Origin: Puccinia triticina
Lineage: Eukaryota > Basidiomycota > Pucciniomycetes > Pucciniales > Pucciniaceae
Length of the DNA stretch: 64,000 nucleotides
Direction: 5' to 3'
Assembly (NCBI RefSeq): GCF_026914185.1
Contig: NC_070570.1
Location: forward strand, 1,302,001 to 1,366,000
Shown: positions 36,224-48,195 of the stretch, piece after piece
Layout of the letters: every line of letters starts with the position of its first letter
Position numbering within the stretch: the first letter of the stretch is position 1
The notes under the pieces: model-generated
What the model saw: the letters and a program-made list of their open reading frames with translations, nothing else
The model's database searches: none
Told to the model about the DNA's origin: nothing
Program-made: the position numbers and the translations under genes

Positions 36224-37745
36224 TTATGATTTGGTTTGAGATAGGTTTTTAATGGATCTGTCCAATTCTTGTTTTGGTCTTAATTTATTTATTGAAAAAG
36301 TTGGTTTTAAGGTGATATCCGGAGGAACTGGGGCCGGCGGAGTCTTGAATACATCTTCAGCAGGCATTGGAATTGGAATTGGATTGATTGAAGTATGTGC
36401 ACTTGCTGGATTGAAATCTGGAGTATTGATATTTGGGTTGCATAGACTGATGGGGTTGTAGTCCTTTTCTTCAGTTTCTACATCTGTGGTCCCTGGCTCT
36501 TGAGGTAAAGGTTTGTTAAAGAATTCTTCATGTTGATCCAAGTGAGGTTTGAAAAGGTGCTTGTTGAAATCTTGCTTTGAATTTTGTGAATATGTTCAAT
36601 CCAACTGATTTCAGGGGAGCATGGAAATTGTGGATCTTGCTGAGTTGTTTCTGTAAGATGGAAATCTTCAATTTTTGACTTATAGTTGTTGTTGAGTTGA
36701 TGTGGCTGATGATCCAAGGTTTTGATTTTCCAAACAGATTGATTTGAGATTTCTTCCTGATTCACGCTGATAGCCATATTCACACCGTTGGAGTCAAATT
36801 CTAGTATCTCAATAACAGTGTGTTTAAGCTCCATTACTGTATCCATGAAGTATGCCGTTGATGGTTTCTGGTTCATTGCCATATCTAGTAGCTGGATTGT
36901 TGAAGCTGTGGTTTCAAAAACTGATTCCTGAGAGTAAGTCTGTGGTTCTGTTTTTGTAAGTTCTGACGTAGGTTTTGTAACTTCTGTTATTGGTTTCACC
37001 ATATCTTTCACAGGATGTGTGATTTCCATTGCCGGGTCCAGGACATGTTTGAGTGGTTTTTCTGAGAATTCAAGTGGATAGTTGTAATCAGGAGATAACT
37101 TTAAGCCCAGAGCGTTTGCTTGTTTTCGGAGTTCAGTAAGCTCTTTCTGCAGATGTTGGATTTGTTTCTGGCAAACTTCCTCTATCTGTATAACTTCCGT
37201 TTCCGCAGCGGCAACCAGGTGATTCCATTTGGTAACTTCATATTTCCCACTTTTCCCTTTTTGAAGCTGGCCATTGTTGAATAAGGTTTGTTTGATGTTT
37301 TCCTGACTTTCTCTTGAAAAGGAACTTAAGAATAAAACACTGGCTTCTTCTTTCTTCCAAACCTGGTAGGATTCCATCACGTAATCAAGTATTGCGTTGG
37401 ATTTTCCAAGGTATCTTCTGTAAGTCTGGTAGTTTAAGATTCCTTGTTGGGCCTGTTGTTCTGCTACCTTGAATAGATCCTTCTTGGTGTACAAAACTGA
37501 AGCATCAAATTCTCCCCAGGTGTCAATCATTTCTGTACGCAGGGTATCCCAGTTGCATTTTTTGTAACCATCCATATCCTCAATTTGGCACTTCAGTTCC
37601 TCTGTTCGTATGAATTGTCCAATCTGAAGAGCTCTTTGAAATTTAGTTGAACAAAACCAATCTGCTGCCCTTTCATATCTCCGTGGGAATCCAAAGAATT
37701 GATTTCCATTGTAGAATAATTCGGTGTCATCAATGATCAGAGAAC
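36224..37745 (-). pseudogene. Element E Gag-like protein, antisense to Gypsy-D pol
   Basis: The minus-strand frame from about 37745 reads a gypsy-type Gag: [58 protein letters not shown] and SRESQENIKQTLFNNG, then a coiled-coil-like stretch (EEVCQKQIQHLQKELTELRK) and a Thr/Pro-rich tail. The architecture parallels the Gypsy-B and -C Gags. The frame breaks near 36500-36540 and continues in another frame to 36224. The N-terminus is cut at about 37745, directly against the protease of Gypsy-D, which runs the opposite way. Confidence 0.75.
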
Positions 37746-37753
37746 ACTCACGC

Positions 37754-40700
37754 CTTCTAGATAGTGGAGCTTCTTGTTCAATCATCAGCAACAAATTGCT
37801 AGAATCTATAATACCAGAATGGGAAAACAAACTCATGCCAATCAATCATGCTAAATTCCACAGCTGTAGTGATCAATTACAGCCAATGGGCATAATAGAA
37901 ATGGCTCTAATTTTCCCTCACACTAAAGGTTCCATTAGAATTCTAGCAGAATTTGTAGTTATGAAAAATGCAAGAATAAACTACCTTATCCTTGGAAATG
38001 ATTACATGTCTCTTTATGGTTTTGATATCACAAACAGCAAAGAGAGATTCTTTACCATTGGAAATGAGAACAAGAGGAAGAAATTCAGTTTTAAATCTCA
38101 TCATCTGGAGAAAATGAGTCCTTCCAATGAAATTTCTGCTGTAAAGATCTCCAATCCTCAACTGCAGCAATTTATTGTAGAAGAACTCTGTGAAGACAAG
38201 TTCAGTGATAAGTTAACTATTGAGCAGAAAGAGAAGCTATTTGAAGTCCTCTATAATAACAAACTTGCTTTCTCTAACACCAACCAACCCCTTGGTGCCA
38301 TCAAGGGTCATGAAGTTCATCTCAAGTTGACAACTGAGAGGCCTTATCCTCCTCTTCTCAGAAGACCTCCTTATCCTGCTAGCCCCAAAAGCAGGGAAGC
38401 CCTTGAGCAACATATTGAAGAGCTAGTAAACCTGAATGTTCTGAGGAAAGTTGGCCATAATGAAGTAGTTGAGATCACAACTCCTGTAATTATTGCCTGG
38501 CATAATGGAAAGTCCAGAATGGTAGGAGATTTCAGAGCTCTAAACTCCTACACTGCTTCAGACAGATATCCCATTCCCAAGATCAGTGAGACTCTGAGCA
38601 ATCTGGCCAAAGCAAAATTTCTGACTAGCATGGATGTACTCAAAGGTTTTCATCAGAATGTGATTGCAGAAGATTCCAAACACCTGCTGAGGATTATTAT
38701 GCACAAAGGAATCTATGAGTACCTGAGGATGCCCTTTGGGATCAAGAATGCCCCTTCTCATTTCCAGAGAATAATGGACATTGAATTCAGAAAGGAGATT
38801 GATGAGAAGTGGGTCATTATCTACATTGATGATATTATCATTATTTCCAATACTTGGGAAGAACATCTTACTAGGATAGACAGGATACTTAAAGTTGTGA
38901 TCAACATGAACATGAAAATCTCCCTGAAGAAGTGTAACTTTGGATTTGACCAAATCAAAGCTTTCGGCCATCTTGTTTCTGGAATTGCGATAGGAATAGA
39001 TCAGAACAAAGTAGCTGCTGTCCTCCAAAAGCCTGTGCCTAGTAGTATGAAAGAAATGCAATCTTTTCTTGGTTTCGCTGGTTACTACAGACAGCACATT
39101 GAGAAGTTTGCTGAGATAGCAAAGCCTCTTACTGAGCTTACCAGGATAGATGCCATATATGAGATGACTCATCATAGGATAGTGGCATACAACCTGTTGA
39201 AGGAAAAACTGACCACAGCTCCCTTACTACTGTTCCCAGACTGGACCCATCCCTTCACACTATATGTAGATGCTAGCATGACTGGTCTAGGTGCTGCTTT
39301 ACATCAAGTCCAAGTCATTGATGGAGTAAGAAAAGAAGGGCCCATTGTTTTCTTATCCAGACAACTAAAGGACAGTGAAACAAGATATGGTGCTAGTCAA
39401 CTTGAATGCTTATGTCTGGTTTGGGCTCTGGAAAAACTCCATTACTACCTGGATGGCAGTGTATTTCATGTTGTAACAGATTGTACAGCTTTGCGATCAC
39501 TGCTGAACATGAAGACTCCCAATAGACACATGCTCAGGTGGCAGATTGCTATTCAAGAATACAGAGGTAATATGACAATAATCCATAGAGATGGCAATAT
39601 TCACAAGAATGCTGATGGACTTAGCAGATGGGCTTTACCAAATGATCCAAGTAATCCTGCTTATGACCCTGAGGACAAAGATGATGATAGATTCCCCATC
39701 ATGGGCATACATGTCTCTACTTTCAAGAATGAGTTCTTTGACTCAGTGAGAGAAGGCTACCAACAAGATAAGAACACTGTTATTTTGTCTGAACTTCTGC
39801 TGAAAGATGCCAAAGATGCCCAACTGAAACACTCTCTTCAGGAACCTTGGAGAAAGTTATATGATGAAGGAAGATTCTCTCTGTTTGATGGCCTCATCTA
39901 CTTCAGAGAAAAACACAATTCTGTCCTAGTTCTAGCTGACAAAGCCAGCATTAACACCATCCTGCATGAGTGCCATGACAGTGTCTACTCTGGCCATTTT
40001 TCTGAAGACAGGACTTTAGAGAAAGTGGCTGATACTGCCTGGTGGGCTAATTGGAGACAAGAAACTAGTGAATATTGCTCTCCTTGTGACAGATGCCAGA
40101 AAGCCAACAAGGCTACAGGAAAGAGATTTGGACTACTCATGAAGATAGAAGAACCTTCTAAACCATAAGATGTGATAAACATGGATTGGGTAACTTCCTT
40201 ATCTCCTGGAGGAGCTGCTAGTTTCAATGCTTGTCTGGTAATAGGAGACAGATACTCCAAGACCCCAATATTTGTTCCCTGCTTTAAGGATGACTCTGCA
40301 ATGGACACTGCCATACTTTTTTGGAACAGAGTAATGCCTAGAACTGGCATCCCAAGAATCATCATCTCTGACAGAGATCCCAAATTTACATCTGAATTCT
40401 GGACTGGCCTGCATAGTATGCTAGGGACAAAACTCTCGTTTTCTACTGCTTACCACCCTCAGACTGATGGTCTAGCTGAAAGGATGATCCAAACACTTGA
40501 AGACATGATCAGGAGATTTTGTGCCTATGGACTGGAATTCAAAGACAATGATGGATATACTCATGACTGGGTCTCACTTTTACCAATCCTTGAGCTAGCC
40601 TACCGCACCAGTATACACTTAACCACTGGAAAACCTCCTGCTATTCTAGAAAAAGGCTGGATCCCAAACCTTCCTAGAAACTTCTTGAAACAGGACTCTG

Positions 40701-41296
40701 TAGACATTCATCCTACTGCTCTTGCTTATGGGAAGATCTTTGAGAAAGCAAGGAAACATGCTGAGCAATGCATAACAGAAGCTACCTCTTACAACAAAGA
40801 GAGATGGGACAAGACTCATAAAGAACCATCCTTTAAAGTTGGTGATCAAGTCCTGATATCCACAGCAAACTTCAACAACTTATCAGGCCCCAAGAAGATG
40901 AGAGACTCCTTTGCTGGACCTTTCCTAGTGAAATCTTTACATGGAAAGAATGCTGTAGAAGTAATACTGACTGAAGAATTCAGCAGAAAACATCCTACAT
41001 TCCCTGTCAGCTTGGTGAAACCTTGCAGAGACCCTAATCCAGATACGTTCCCCTTGAGACAGAAGGTTAAAGTTGTCATTCCCCCAATGGATAAGAACCC
41101 TCAGAATAAAGTGATACAGAAGATTCTCAGAGACAAAAGATTGAGAGTGGAGAACAGAGATGTCATGATTTACTTAGCTAGATACAAAGGCTTGAGTGCT
41201 GATCATGATGAATGGCTCCTTGAGAAGGAAATTCCAGACTCTGCTATCCTTCTAAGGAAGTTCAGAAGTGAGAAGGGTTCTGCCCCCATGGTTTAA
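37754..41296 (+). pseudogene. Gypsy-D Pol: protease, RT, RNase H, integrase, chromodomain
   Basis: Motifs in one frame: protease LLDSGAS (37754), RT with [12 protein letters not shown] (near 38815) and [12 protein letters not shown], RNase H with FTLYVDAS and [10 protein letters not shown], the integrase zinc finger ([12 protein letters not shown]...CSPCDRCQ), and the core with [16 protein letters not shown] and the TDGLAERM glutamate. Then come the GPF-type module ([10 protein letters not shown]) and a C-terminal chromodomain ([28 protein letters not shown]). This places it among chromoviruses, whose chromodomain can guide insertion into heterochromatin. A TAA at 40166-40168, where this family usually has Trp (KPWDVINMDW), splits the frame between the zinc finger and the core. 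The start is missing because element E removed the gag-PR junction. Confidence 0.92.
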
Positions 41297-41333
41297 TTTC
41301 CTACAGAAATCCAACCTTTTTGGTGGTAGGGAA

Positions 41334-42180
41334 TGTCAGCCTTAGAGTCAACACAGCTGACCTAAAGTCTGCCTCTTTTTCTACTTATTACATATGAAAT
41401 TAATTCATATCTTTTTCATCTTAGGAGATATCATTGCTTTGACTTCATATTCTGTTTCCTCAGACAATTTTAACCCTAGTTACAACTTATCAATTATTTG
41501 TAACTATACTCCTTCCCTGAGTTCTTGAGTTGTGGCGCGCATGCGCAGTTGTGACGTGTCAGCGCTACCAGGCGCACCAAATACATGTACATATGTAATT
41601 AAATAAGCAAACTGTGAAAATTTTCGAAGTCAGGATCCCCCTTGCCTGAGGAGGATCTAAAGACTTCAGCACACCAGAACCACACCCCAGATAACCCAGG
41701 ATCACCACCAAAGAGACCACCACGCTCCCAGTATACCTACCGTCACAGGCGCCTAGGATATTGACAGTAAGTAGACTCTTTTCACTGAACCTTGCTTATC
41801 CAGAATGAAACTCTGTTGCTCTTGATTGTTTCTTCTTTTCTTCAACTCTTTCAATCTTAAAGGATCAAAAGGTTATCTCTGGTTAAGACCTACAAAATCA
41901 GAGCAGAGTAGTAACCCTACTTCTGAATCCCACCAACGTTTTCTTGTTGTGAGTGGAGGCTGTTGCACTCTTCTTTGGCCTGGCACAGCTGGCATCCAAC
42001 TTTTCCAGTTTGAGAATAGCCCAGATCAATTTATAAAGACTTAAAGTCTAGGCCTGATCTTCTCTTTTCTCTCTCTTTCTCTTCCTCTCTCTCAGTTTGT
42101 ATTTCTTTATCCCAAGAAATATAAACTATTCGCCCTTCTTTTCTTGTGTCCTGCTGTCACATAAGAGACACAGGCTCACA
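41334..42180 (+). repeat. Gypsy-D 3' LTR (847 bp)
   Basis: Direct repeat of 31088-31935, preceded by the polypurine tract and followed by the ACAGC target duplication. Confidence 0.92.
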
Positions 42181-42185
42181 ACAGC

Positions 42186-42520
42186 TCAAATAATATGCAA
42201 AATTGAAGAATTTCTGAAAAATTTGGACTGCGTGGGTTTACAACCAAAAAATTATATGTGTTAACAGTCATTTTACTACTAATCCCGCAGAATTCCCCAT
42301 ATATCTCATTTGTTTCCTGTTATAAAATAAAAAAAAATCATCAATTGTTCAATACTTTGCAATACCTTACAATGTGTTTCAGGCTTTATTTGCAAAAACC
42401 AGCCTGTAACTGCTGTTGTCAAGGGTATTATTTCATTCCTCAAGGCTACCATTAGCTAACTATTTCTTTGATATTATAAGATATGTTGCAGTTATGCTTA
42501 AATTAAACAGTCCACCGTTG
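42186..42520. mobile_element. Partial relative of the 30296-30624 MITE
   Basis: The interior (CAATACTTT..., GCTGTT.T.AGGGTATT) aligns with 30396-30490, and the right end reads CAGTCCACCGTTG. A left end is not visible. Gypsy-D inserted just left of it. Confidence 0.5.
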
Positions 42521-42849
42521 TAGCGCACAATAACCTCCTGCCAAGGGATGTCATGGGCTTGCTTGGCAAGCTCACACCACTGTAGAGAGGTGCTTTGTTG
42601 AGTTCAAATCTGCTCATGATGGTTCATTGGTTTGGCTCAGGAGTTAAGCAGTGCAGATTTCAAACATGCAGGGAGAAAATTGTCCACAAATTTCCAAACT
42701 TGGCTGACAAAAGTGAATTTTTTGTGATTTGAAATGAGCAAAAGGTACATCCAAAAAGAGGAACAATCAACAATGGATTAAATGGGTAATTGAGAAACAC
42801 TACAGATCACAGAAAATCAAAACAAAAAATCTACACATATATTGGCATG

Positions 42850-43236
42850 ATCACTGTGGGATAGATTGGATTGAGGACATCTCTTTTGGGTGTGGTCAAA
42901 ATGTGAACATTTGACAGGGTCTCTGAGCAAGAAGAAAGGAGTGTTGTTCAAGACCTAACAAACAGTTGAAGATATCATTATGCATGGGTTTTCTTTTTCC
43001 TTTTGTTTTTGATGACAGGGGTAGTGTGTTATAGTTACCCAGTCCCAAATACTTTCCTCGGTCTTGATCTTGACTAAGAAACCACAAGGGTCTCTAGCGG
43101 TATCTGGCAAGCCTCTTTCACCACCAACAGTTGAGAATCTAGCGACCACCGGGGCTTTTTTGCCAACCTTGTTGAGCATTTTTGTGGCAGGTTTGGGCGC
43201 AAGGGAATCTAAATCATCAGTTTGAGTCACCTTCAT
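42850..43236 (-). pseudogene. Catalase fragment with one intron
   Basis: Minus-strand exon 1 (from about 43236 to 43039) reads [24 protein letters not shown] catalase core sequence, then [16 protein letters not shown] and TEESIWDW. Intron 42955-43038 (84 bp, GTAACT...GTTAG) follows. Exon 2 gives VLNNTPFFLLRDP, then HFDHTQKR. These match the conserved catalase stretch between RFSTV and HTQKR. The N-terminal heme-face histidine and everything beyond about CPQSNL are missing or degenerate, with stops soon after. Catalases decompose hydrogen peroxide; this piece cannot. It is a gene relic or a captured fragment. Confidence 0.8.
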
Positions 43237-43298
43237 TCACACGCACACTCTACTCTCTCTCTTGATTGTAGTTTATTTTTAGACAACCCAATTGATTA

Positions 43299-43500
43299 GG
43301 GGGGTTCACAATAGGATAAAAGTAAAATTTTAGAGTCAATTTTAAGGTCTTTATCAACAAAATTTTTAAAAATCTGGCAAGGTGTACAGGACTGGGTATC
43401 CCCTGATAATCAGAGCAATGTCTTCATTTTTTAAAAAGTTGTTCATAAAGGCCTTAAAATTAGCTCTAAAGTTTTATTTTTATCCTATTGTGAACCCCCC
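43299..43500. mobile_element. Tc1/mariner-like (Stowaway-type) MITE, 202 bp, TA TSD
   Basis: The ends GGGGGGTTCACAATAGGATA and the reverse complement are paired over about 55-60 bp. TA flanks both sides (43297-43298 and 43501-43502). The interior of about 80 bp is noncoding. A TA duplication with long inverted repeats fits Tc1/mariner MITEs. Confidence 0.85.
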
Positions 43501-43502
43501 TA

Positions 43503-43990
43503 TTATCTCATTGATAAAATGTTAACAACCTTGTTTCTCACTTGGTTTCTGAATGCATTCTAAAGAATTTTATTCATGACCCCAGAAGCTATCAAGACAT
43601 GGTGAAGATCAAAGAAGAGTTACAAATATCAGATGAGCAGTTGGTCAAAGTAGATACCAAAGACTTTGACAATATGGATAAAGTTAGTCGCCCCAATACC
43701 ACAAACCAATTACCTGCTGATGTTCATTCACTGACTGGTTTACTGAATTTTTCTAGACTCTGAAAGCAGCTATGAAAGCTTAACTTGGGCCTAGCTTGTC
43801 TCACACAAAATCAAATTAACAAATACATGTGTATCCATTCCGCACCCCGCCGCAACTATGATCCTTCTGGGTTCTAGTTGGGCTGAGGGAGGGAGTAACC
43901 CTCTTGGTTTGACCTCCAAGGGGGGTTCTCCCTGTCTGTCTCACTTTTAGCTTCTTACAAGTTCGGCCAAGCGCGTCTGCGGATGCGTCA
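43503..43990. other. Noncoding or unassigned; short + frame at 43560-43763
   Basis: A + strand frame reads SYQDMVKIKEELQISDEQL and then LPADVHSLTGLLNFSRL, without recognisable family features. It could be another gene relic. Otherwise nothing seen. Confidence 0.35.
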
Positions 43991-44387
43991 GCGCTTGTCC
44001 TAGGCCTACCTGAATCCCCTTTGGGGGGGACTCCGAGTAGGCCGTGTGTGGGTCGGGGGAGGGCTTCACCCCGTGTCCCCCGAGCTACCGAAGAGGCTCC
44101 AGATTTCAGATCTGGACTTGGTAGCTCGAGAGGAGTGAAACCCCCCAGAGCAGAAGAAAAAAGGAGCGCGCCAGTGGGGGCTTAGTGCTAGACCCGTCAA
44201 CTCTGGCAAAAACCAGAAGCCTGAGCCTCGTACTATAACCCACACCTTCTGTCTTATGACTGAGTTGGCGTGATCTGGGGGATTTATTTCTCTTCTAACT
44301 CGTATATTCCCACTTCTCTTGTAGTTCCGCTAGCAAGGAAAGAGTTTCTTTGACTTGGGTTGGGGTGTAATCCCAAATATAAAGCTT

Positions 44388-45333
44388 TTAGCAATTGGAT
44401 TGCCATCTTCCTAATGAGCAAATCTCTTCTATGCTGATTCCTAGTGCCATCCGTAGAGATGCTCCCCCGACGCGAAAGGAGTGCCCTGAGAGTCTATGGA
44501 AACCGCCTTTTGCCCATGTCTTTGTCAGGACTGAAATTACGGCTGTTCTAGTTAGGTGGACCCGTCTATCTCCGCATTTGTAGCCAAATAGGGACGTCCC
44601 TGTCGGTCCTGCTTCGTCTAGACGTCTGTGAATCGCGAGGACTGGGCAAAGCGCATTGGGAAGCTTGGGTAACTTGATGATCTGAGTTTCCCCGGGTTTG
44701 CATGTTTTTGCACTTCGTAGCGTCACGATCGCAAGATTTGGGTCCGTTGTACTGACGTCTGAGACCAACACCTTCATCGATTTCGCGAGGGATCCGGAGG
44801 ATGTCTCATAAGTTAGTTCTGCAAGCCGGGCCATCCCCCAAAAGGCTACCAGTGAGAGGTCGAGGACCGCTTTTTCTTCGGCCGTTCCTGCGATCAATTC
44901 TTCTGTGAGGAAGGTGAACGGCCTCTTTCTTTTGTTTCTTGGGGGTGGCTGCGTCAGCTTTAGCAGAGGACTTCAGGAAAACGTCGATTCTGCCTTCCCA
45001 TTGTGTCGGGTACGGCTTTTTATGGTACAAGTGCCAAGCCTTCAGGCCCGAGAGGTATTTGATCAATGTTGTCGTCGCCACGTCCTGGTTCGCGGGTTTA
45101 TCTGGGTCTCTCCCTGCCCAACAACAAAATGTTTCGATGTCCTCGTCCGTTAATGGGAGCTCAAAACCGTGTGGATAGGTTGAAGCAAGACTTTTCTTCA
45201 GTTTCTTCACTGCCGCGTTATACCCCATTAGGGTATTCCAGGCGTAACCTTTCAGGAATCGAACTTTGTTTTCTGTTGGTTTGAGCGGCGTCGTGCCATT
45301 AGCTGTGAAGTCCGAGATCTTAGCCAACTCCAT
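44388..45333 (-). pseudogene. Element Y tyrosine recombinase, frame-shifted
   Basis: The ATG at 45333 opens MELAKISDFTANGTTPL. The N-terminal core-binding domain includes YAWNTLMGYNAAVKKLKKSL and TTTLIKYLSGLKAWHLYHKK. The frame shifts by one base near 44930-44940. The catalytic domain continues in the other frame: VAFWGMARLAELT (first Arg), and LSGHSFRVGGASLRMALGIS for the H-x-x-R box, followed by ICSLGRWQ. The usual final Tyr region seems missing or altered at the end (SNC-stop). Such enzymes join a circular cDNA to target DNA. Confidence 0.8.
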
Positions 45334-46311
45334 GACTTTGGTAGTTGACCTCGGTTCGTCCCAGGAACTATGGCTCTGGGACTGACCTCTGTCTCCCTTT
45401 TATGTTCTTAGGGGGTCTGTTCTAGTGTCTCAGGGGGCTCTTCGCTCCTTGTCTCAGGTTGCCGAGTGGCCCCGGCCCCCTTCTAATGAAAAGACGCACT
45501 ATTTCCGGTTACAAATAGTGTCACGTGTGACGCATTTATATTGCTCAGCATTGCCAGAATAAGTTGTCTATGTCTAGAGGTAACAACAAGGGTACCCAAA
45601 ACTTTTGCTCTAGCCCGGAGGGGTCTCTCCTCGAAAGAGCATCCGCTTTCGAACTTAACACAAGTCCCTCCCTGTGCTCGCAGGGCGCGAGCACCCTCCC
45701 GCTTGCGGGAGGGACTTGTGCCTAATGTCCAACATTTGGCTTGAGGCTGCCCAGCCAAATGTTGAAAAATGCCTTCTAACCCAAATATCACCGTATACCC
45801 CTCTGATTTATTCACAGCCTCCGGTACCATTAGAATCCTCTTTCATTTCTACATAATCTCAGCGGTCCAAAACAACACCTACCACCTTCCCCTAATAAAA
45901 AAATTAATGTAAACATTCCACCTGAGAGCCTATCCGGCCTGATGTAGACCGGATCACCCATCCGGCCTAAACACATGAAGATAAGGTTAGACATCAGACG
46001 TCAATACCCTTTTATGGGTATAGCTGCCGCAAGCCACCTAAATTCTGTATTGACGAGAGACCTGTCATTCTTAAGTCAATACTGAAAAAAACCGTGAGAG
46101 TGTGTCCGACCTTGACCTTTGGATGATCCAATGGCTTCATTGCATAGCTCAAGACAACCCCTCACAGGAATGGCCGCTGAGCGGCGAGTTTGGGACAAAT
46201 TTAATTGAAAAAATATGTACAAAAAAGCTGAGAAGCAGGGCTACAACATGGTATAGGAGGATTTGAATTTTGTGCTGAGAGAAATGAGTAAAAGAGATGT
46301 AGACACAGAAA
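45334..46311 (-). other. Element Y region between RT and recombinase, with hairpins
   Basis: No open frame of interest. 45658-45720 forms a strong hairpin (ACAAGTCCCTCCC against GGGAGGGACTTGT) with an inner GCGAGCAC repeat. 45735-45765 forms another (AACATTTGGCT against AGCCAAATGTT). These may belong to the replication repeats of a YR element. Confidence 0.5.
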
Positions 46312-47992
46312 TCATGATTTTCCGTGTAAATATCTCTCAGCCTCAGGCAAAGATTGGGACATTAGTCCTAAGCCTCTCCTTTGGAGACGCTTCGCGCCTC
46401 CTCGGAGAGGCTTAGTTAAGCTCGATCCGCTTTGTTCTCTGCCTAGGAGGTCCTGTATGGATTTCCACTCCTTGTTGACATGGAAATCCTGGGAGCGCCT
46501 GTTTTTGATAGCCGCTTCCATGGTGGTGTTGTCTGTCCAGACGATGAAGGTTTTACCTTCAAGCGCACCTAGTTTCTGTAGCATACAGAGGCCTACGCAG
46601 ATTGCGACTGTCTCGACCCAGGCGATGTTCCGTTTCGGTTCAGAGCTGCCTTGCCAGCCGTCTGCCAGCCTGAGTTGGGTCCAGTGTTGACCTATTATCA
46701 CGCCTACGCCGTAACTAGTTGACGCGTCTCCCACCCACCCGATCTCAGTAGGTTCTGGGTTTGGGATAATCCTGGTTTCTTTGAACAAGAAGAGGGTTAT
46801 CATCCAGCGTTTGAGGTCTTGGGCAACGGTTGGGGTGACTGGTCTCTTTGCTTTCTTGTTCCTCCAACTCTTCAGCCAAGCGTAAAGTCCGCAGAGATAA
46901 TACCTTAGCTGCGGCAGGATGTAGGAGACGTGGTTGAGCCTGCCGGCCAGGACCTCGACCTGGTTATAGTAGAACTTCTTCTTTGGGGTTTGAAACTCCC
47001 AGATCTGAGTTATTCGCTCCTGGAGCTTTCCGGTTGGGAGGCGGACTGTCTTCCTCGCCCCGTTCCAAATAAACCCGATGAATTTTTGTTCTTTGGCGAA
47101 GTTACAGAATTTGTCTTCGTTGATCTTAATGCCCAATTGCGTTGACCTTTTGATCACATCCTTCATGTTGACCAGGGAGTCGACTTCCTTGAAGAATAGG
47201 TTGTTGTCAACCCAACGAAAGATCTTTGTGACATCAAATTCTTTAGTCATCAGCGTCTTCCAGGCGTCCGCAGGTCTACCAAAAGAGCCACATCCGGCTA
47301 CACCTCCAAAGGTGATCCTGGTATTGACGTAGAGCTTGTTCTCGAAATCTTGGACTAGCAAATACGGCCATTGGTTTGTTGCTGTTGGGATTTGGCGATA
47401 TGCCTTCTCCCAATCAAACAAGGCTAGCAGGCACGGCGCTGTTCTGCTTCTGAAGAAGGTCGCTACCTCGTTGAAATCGTCCCACATTGTTGGGAAGTTG
47501 TCCCCGTTGACAAAGGAATTAACTGAGGGTATTATCGGATCATTTCATGGGTAAGATAGGTCATTTATTGGCCGGAGGGAACCATCCCCATTGATCACCG
47601 CCCCTAAGGGGTTTGATCTAAAGAAAGGGAAATGTTCATGTACCTTGTTGTGGGTGTATGGACCGTACATTCTTTTTGCTGCGACTTCCTTTTGGATAGA
47701 AGTTTCTATCTTCTCTCTGGCGAGTAGTGCCGATGCGTGGTTTGGCGGCGTGAAGTGGTTCAACCCTTTGCAGGTATGCTCCGGAATTCCTTGTGGGAAT
47801 CCTTCTTTGAAGCCCGCCAGCACGTCCTGATATTCAGGTAGAAGTCCTGCCTTGGCCAGAGCCCTTTCCCATTCTGGGATGTTCATTTTGCACCTTACTT
47901 CCACCAGCCACGGCCTTTCAGGTGGTTGCGTGTTCCCGTTTGGGAAAACCTCTGAGTTGGGATCAAAAATGGTCTTTTCCGCATCTATCTGG
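46312..47992 (-). pseudogene. Element Y reverse transcriptase-RNase H
   Basis: The exon begins at 47992 after a TATATAG acceptor and reads IDAEKTIFDPNSEVFPNGN. It reaches RMYGPYTHNKVHEHFPFFRSN and INGDGSLRPINDLSYP, then TGA at 47545-47547. The same frame continues with the RT fingers and palm: LFDWEKAYRQIPTATNQWPY and then FRWVDNNLFF near 47210. DIRS-type RTs carry VDD here, so the second catalytic Asp is replaced by Asn. RNase H follows with IGWVGDASTSYGVGVIIG and IVWTDNTTMEAAI. The tail after DLLGREQ appears frame-shifted. Confidence 0.85.
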
Positions 47993-48195
47993 CTATATAC
48001 AGTGTTTTAAAGATGCAGATAAGAACAATTGAATATTAGAGAAAAATTCTTCTGGGCCTCATGTTGTCTGATCTTGGATGTCTCAGGTGGTTTTCTTGTT
48101 GTCAGGAGAGAGTTTCACCATCCTCAGGACTGATCTGCTAATGGAGTTTTGGACTCTTCAGATTTGAGTGCAATTCATGAGAAAAGGCCACTTAC
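47993..48195 (-). other. Element Y intron joining gag to pol (203 bp)
   Basis: GTAAGTGG at the 5' end and TATATAG at the 3' end. Joining CC| to |CCAGATAGATG keeps the frame (phase 2). Unspliced RNA meets a stop inside GTAAGT, so Gag alone would be made. Confidence 0.65.

Larger units (their letters stand above)
31088..42180 (+). mobile_element. Gypsy-D: chromodomain Ty3/gypsy element, 11.1 kb, TSD ACAGC
   Basis: LTRs 31088-31935 and 41334-42180 start TGTTAGCC/TGTCAGCC and end CTCACA. The 5-bp duplication ACAGC is at 31083-31087 and 42181-42185. PR-RT-RH-INT-chromodomain are on the + strand, and a purine tract (GGTGGTAGGGAA) precedes the 3' LTR. The LTRs differ at about ten to fifteen sites, so the insertion is older than Gypsy-A and -B. 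The gag region is disrupted by element E. Confidence 0.92.
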
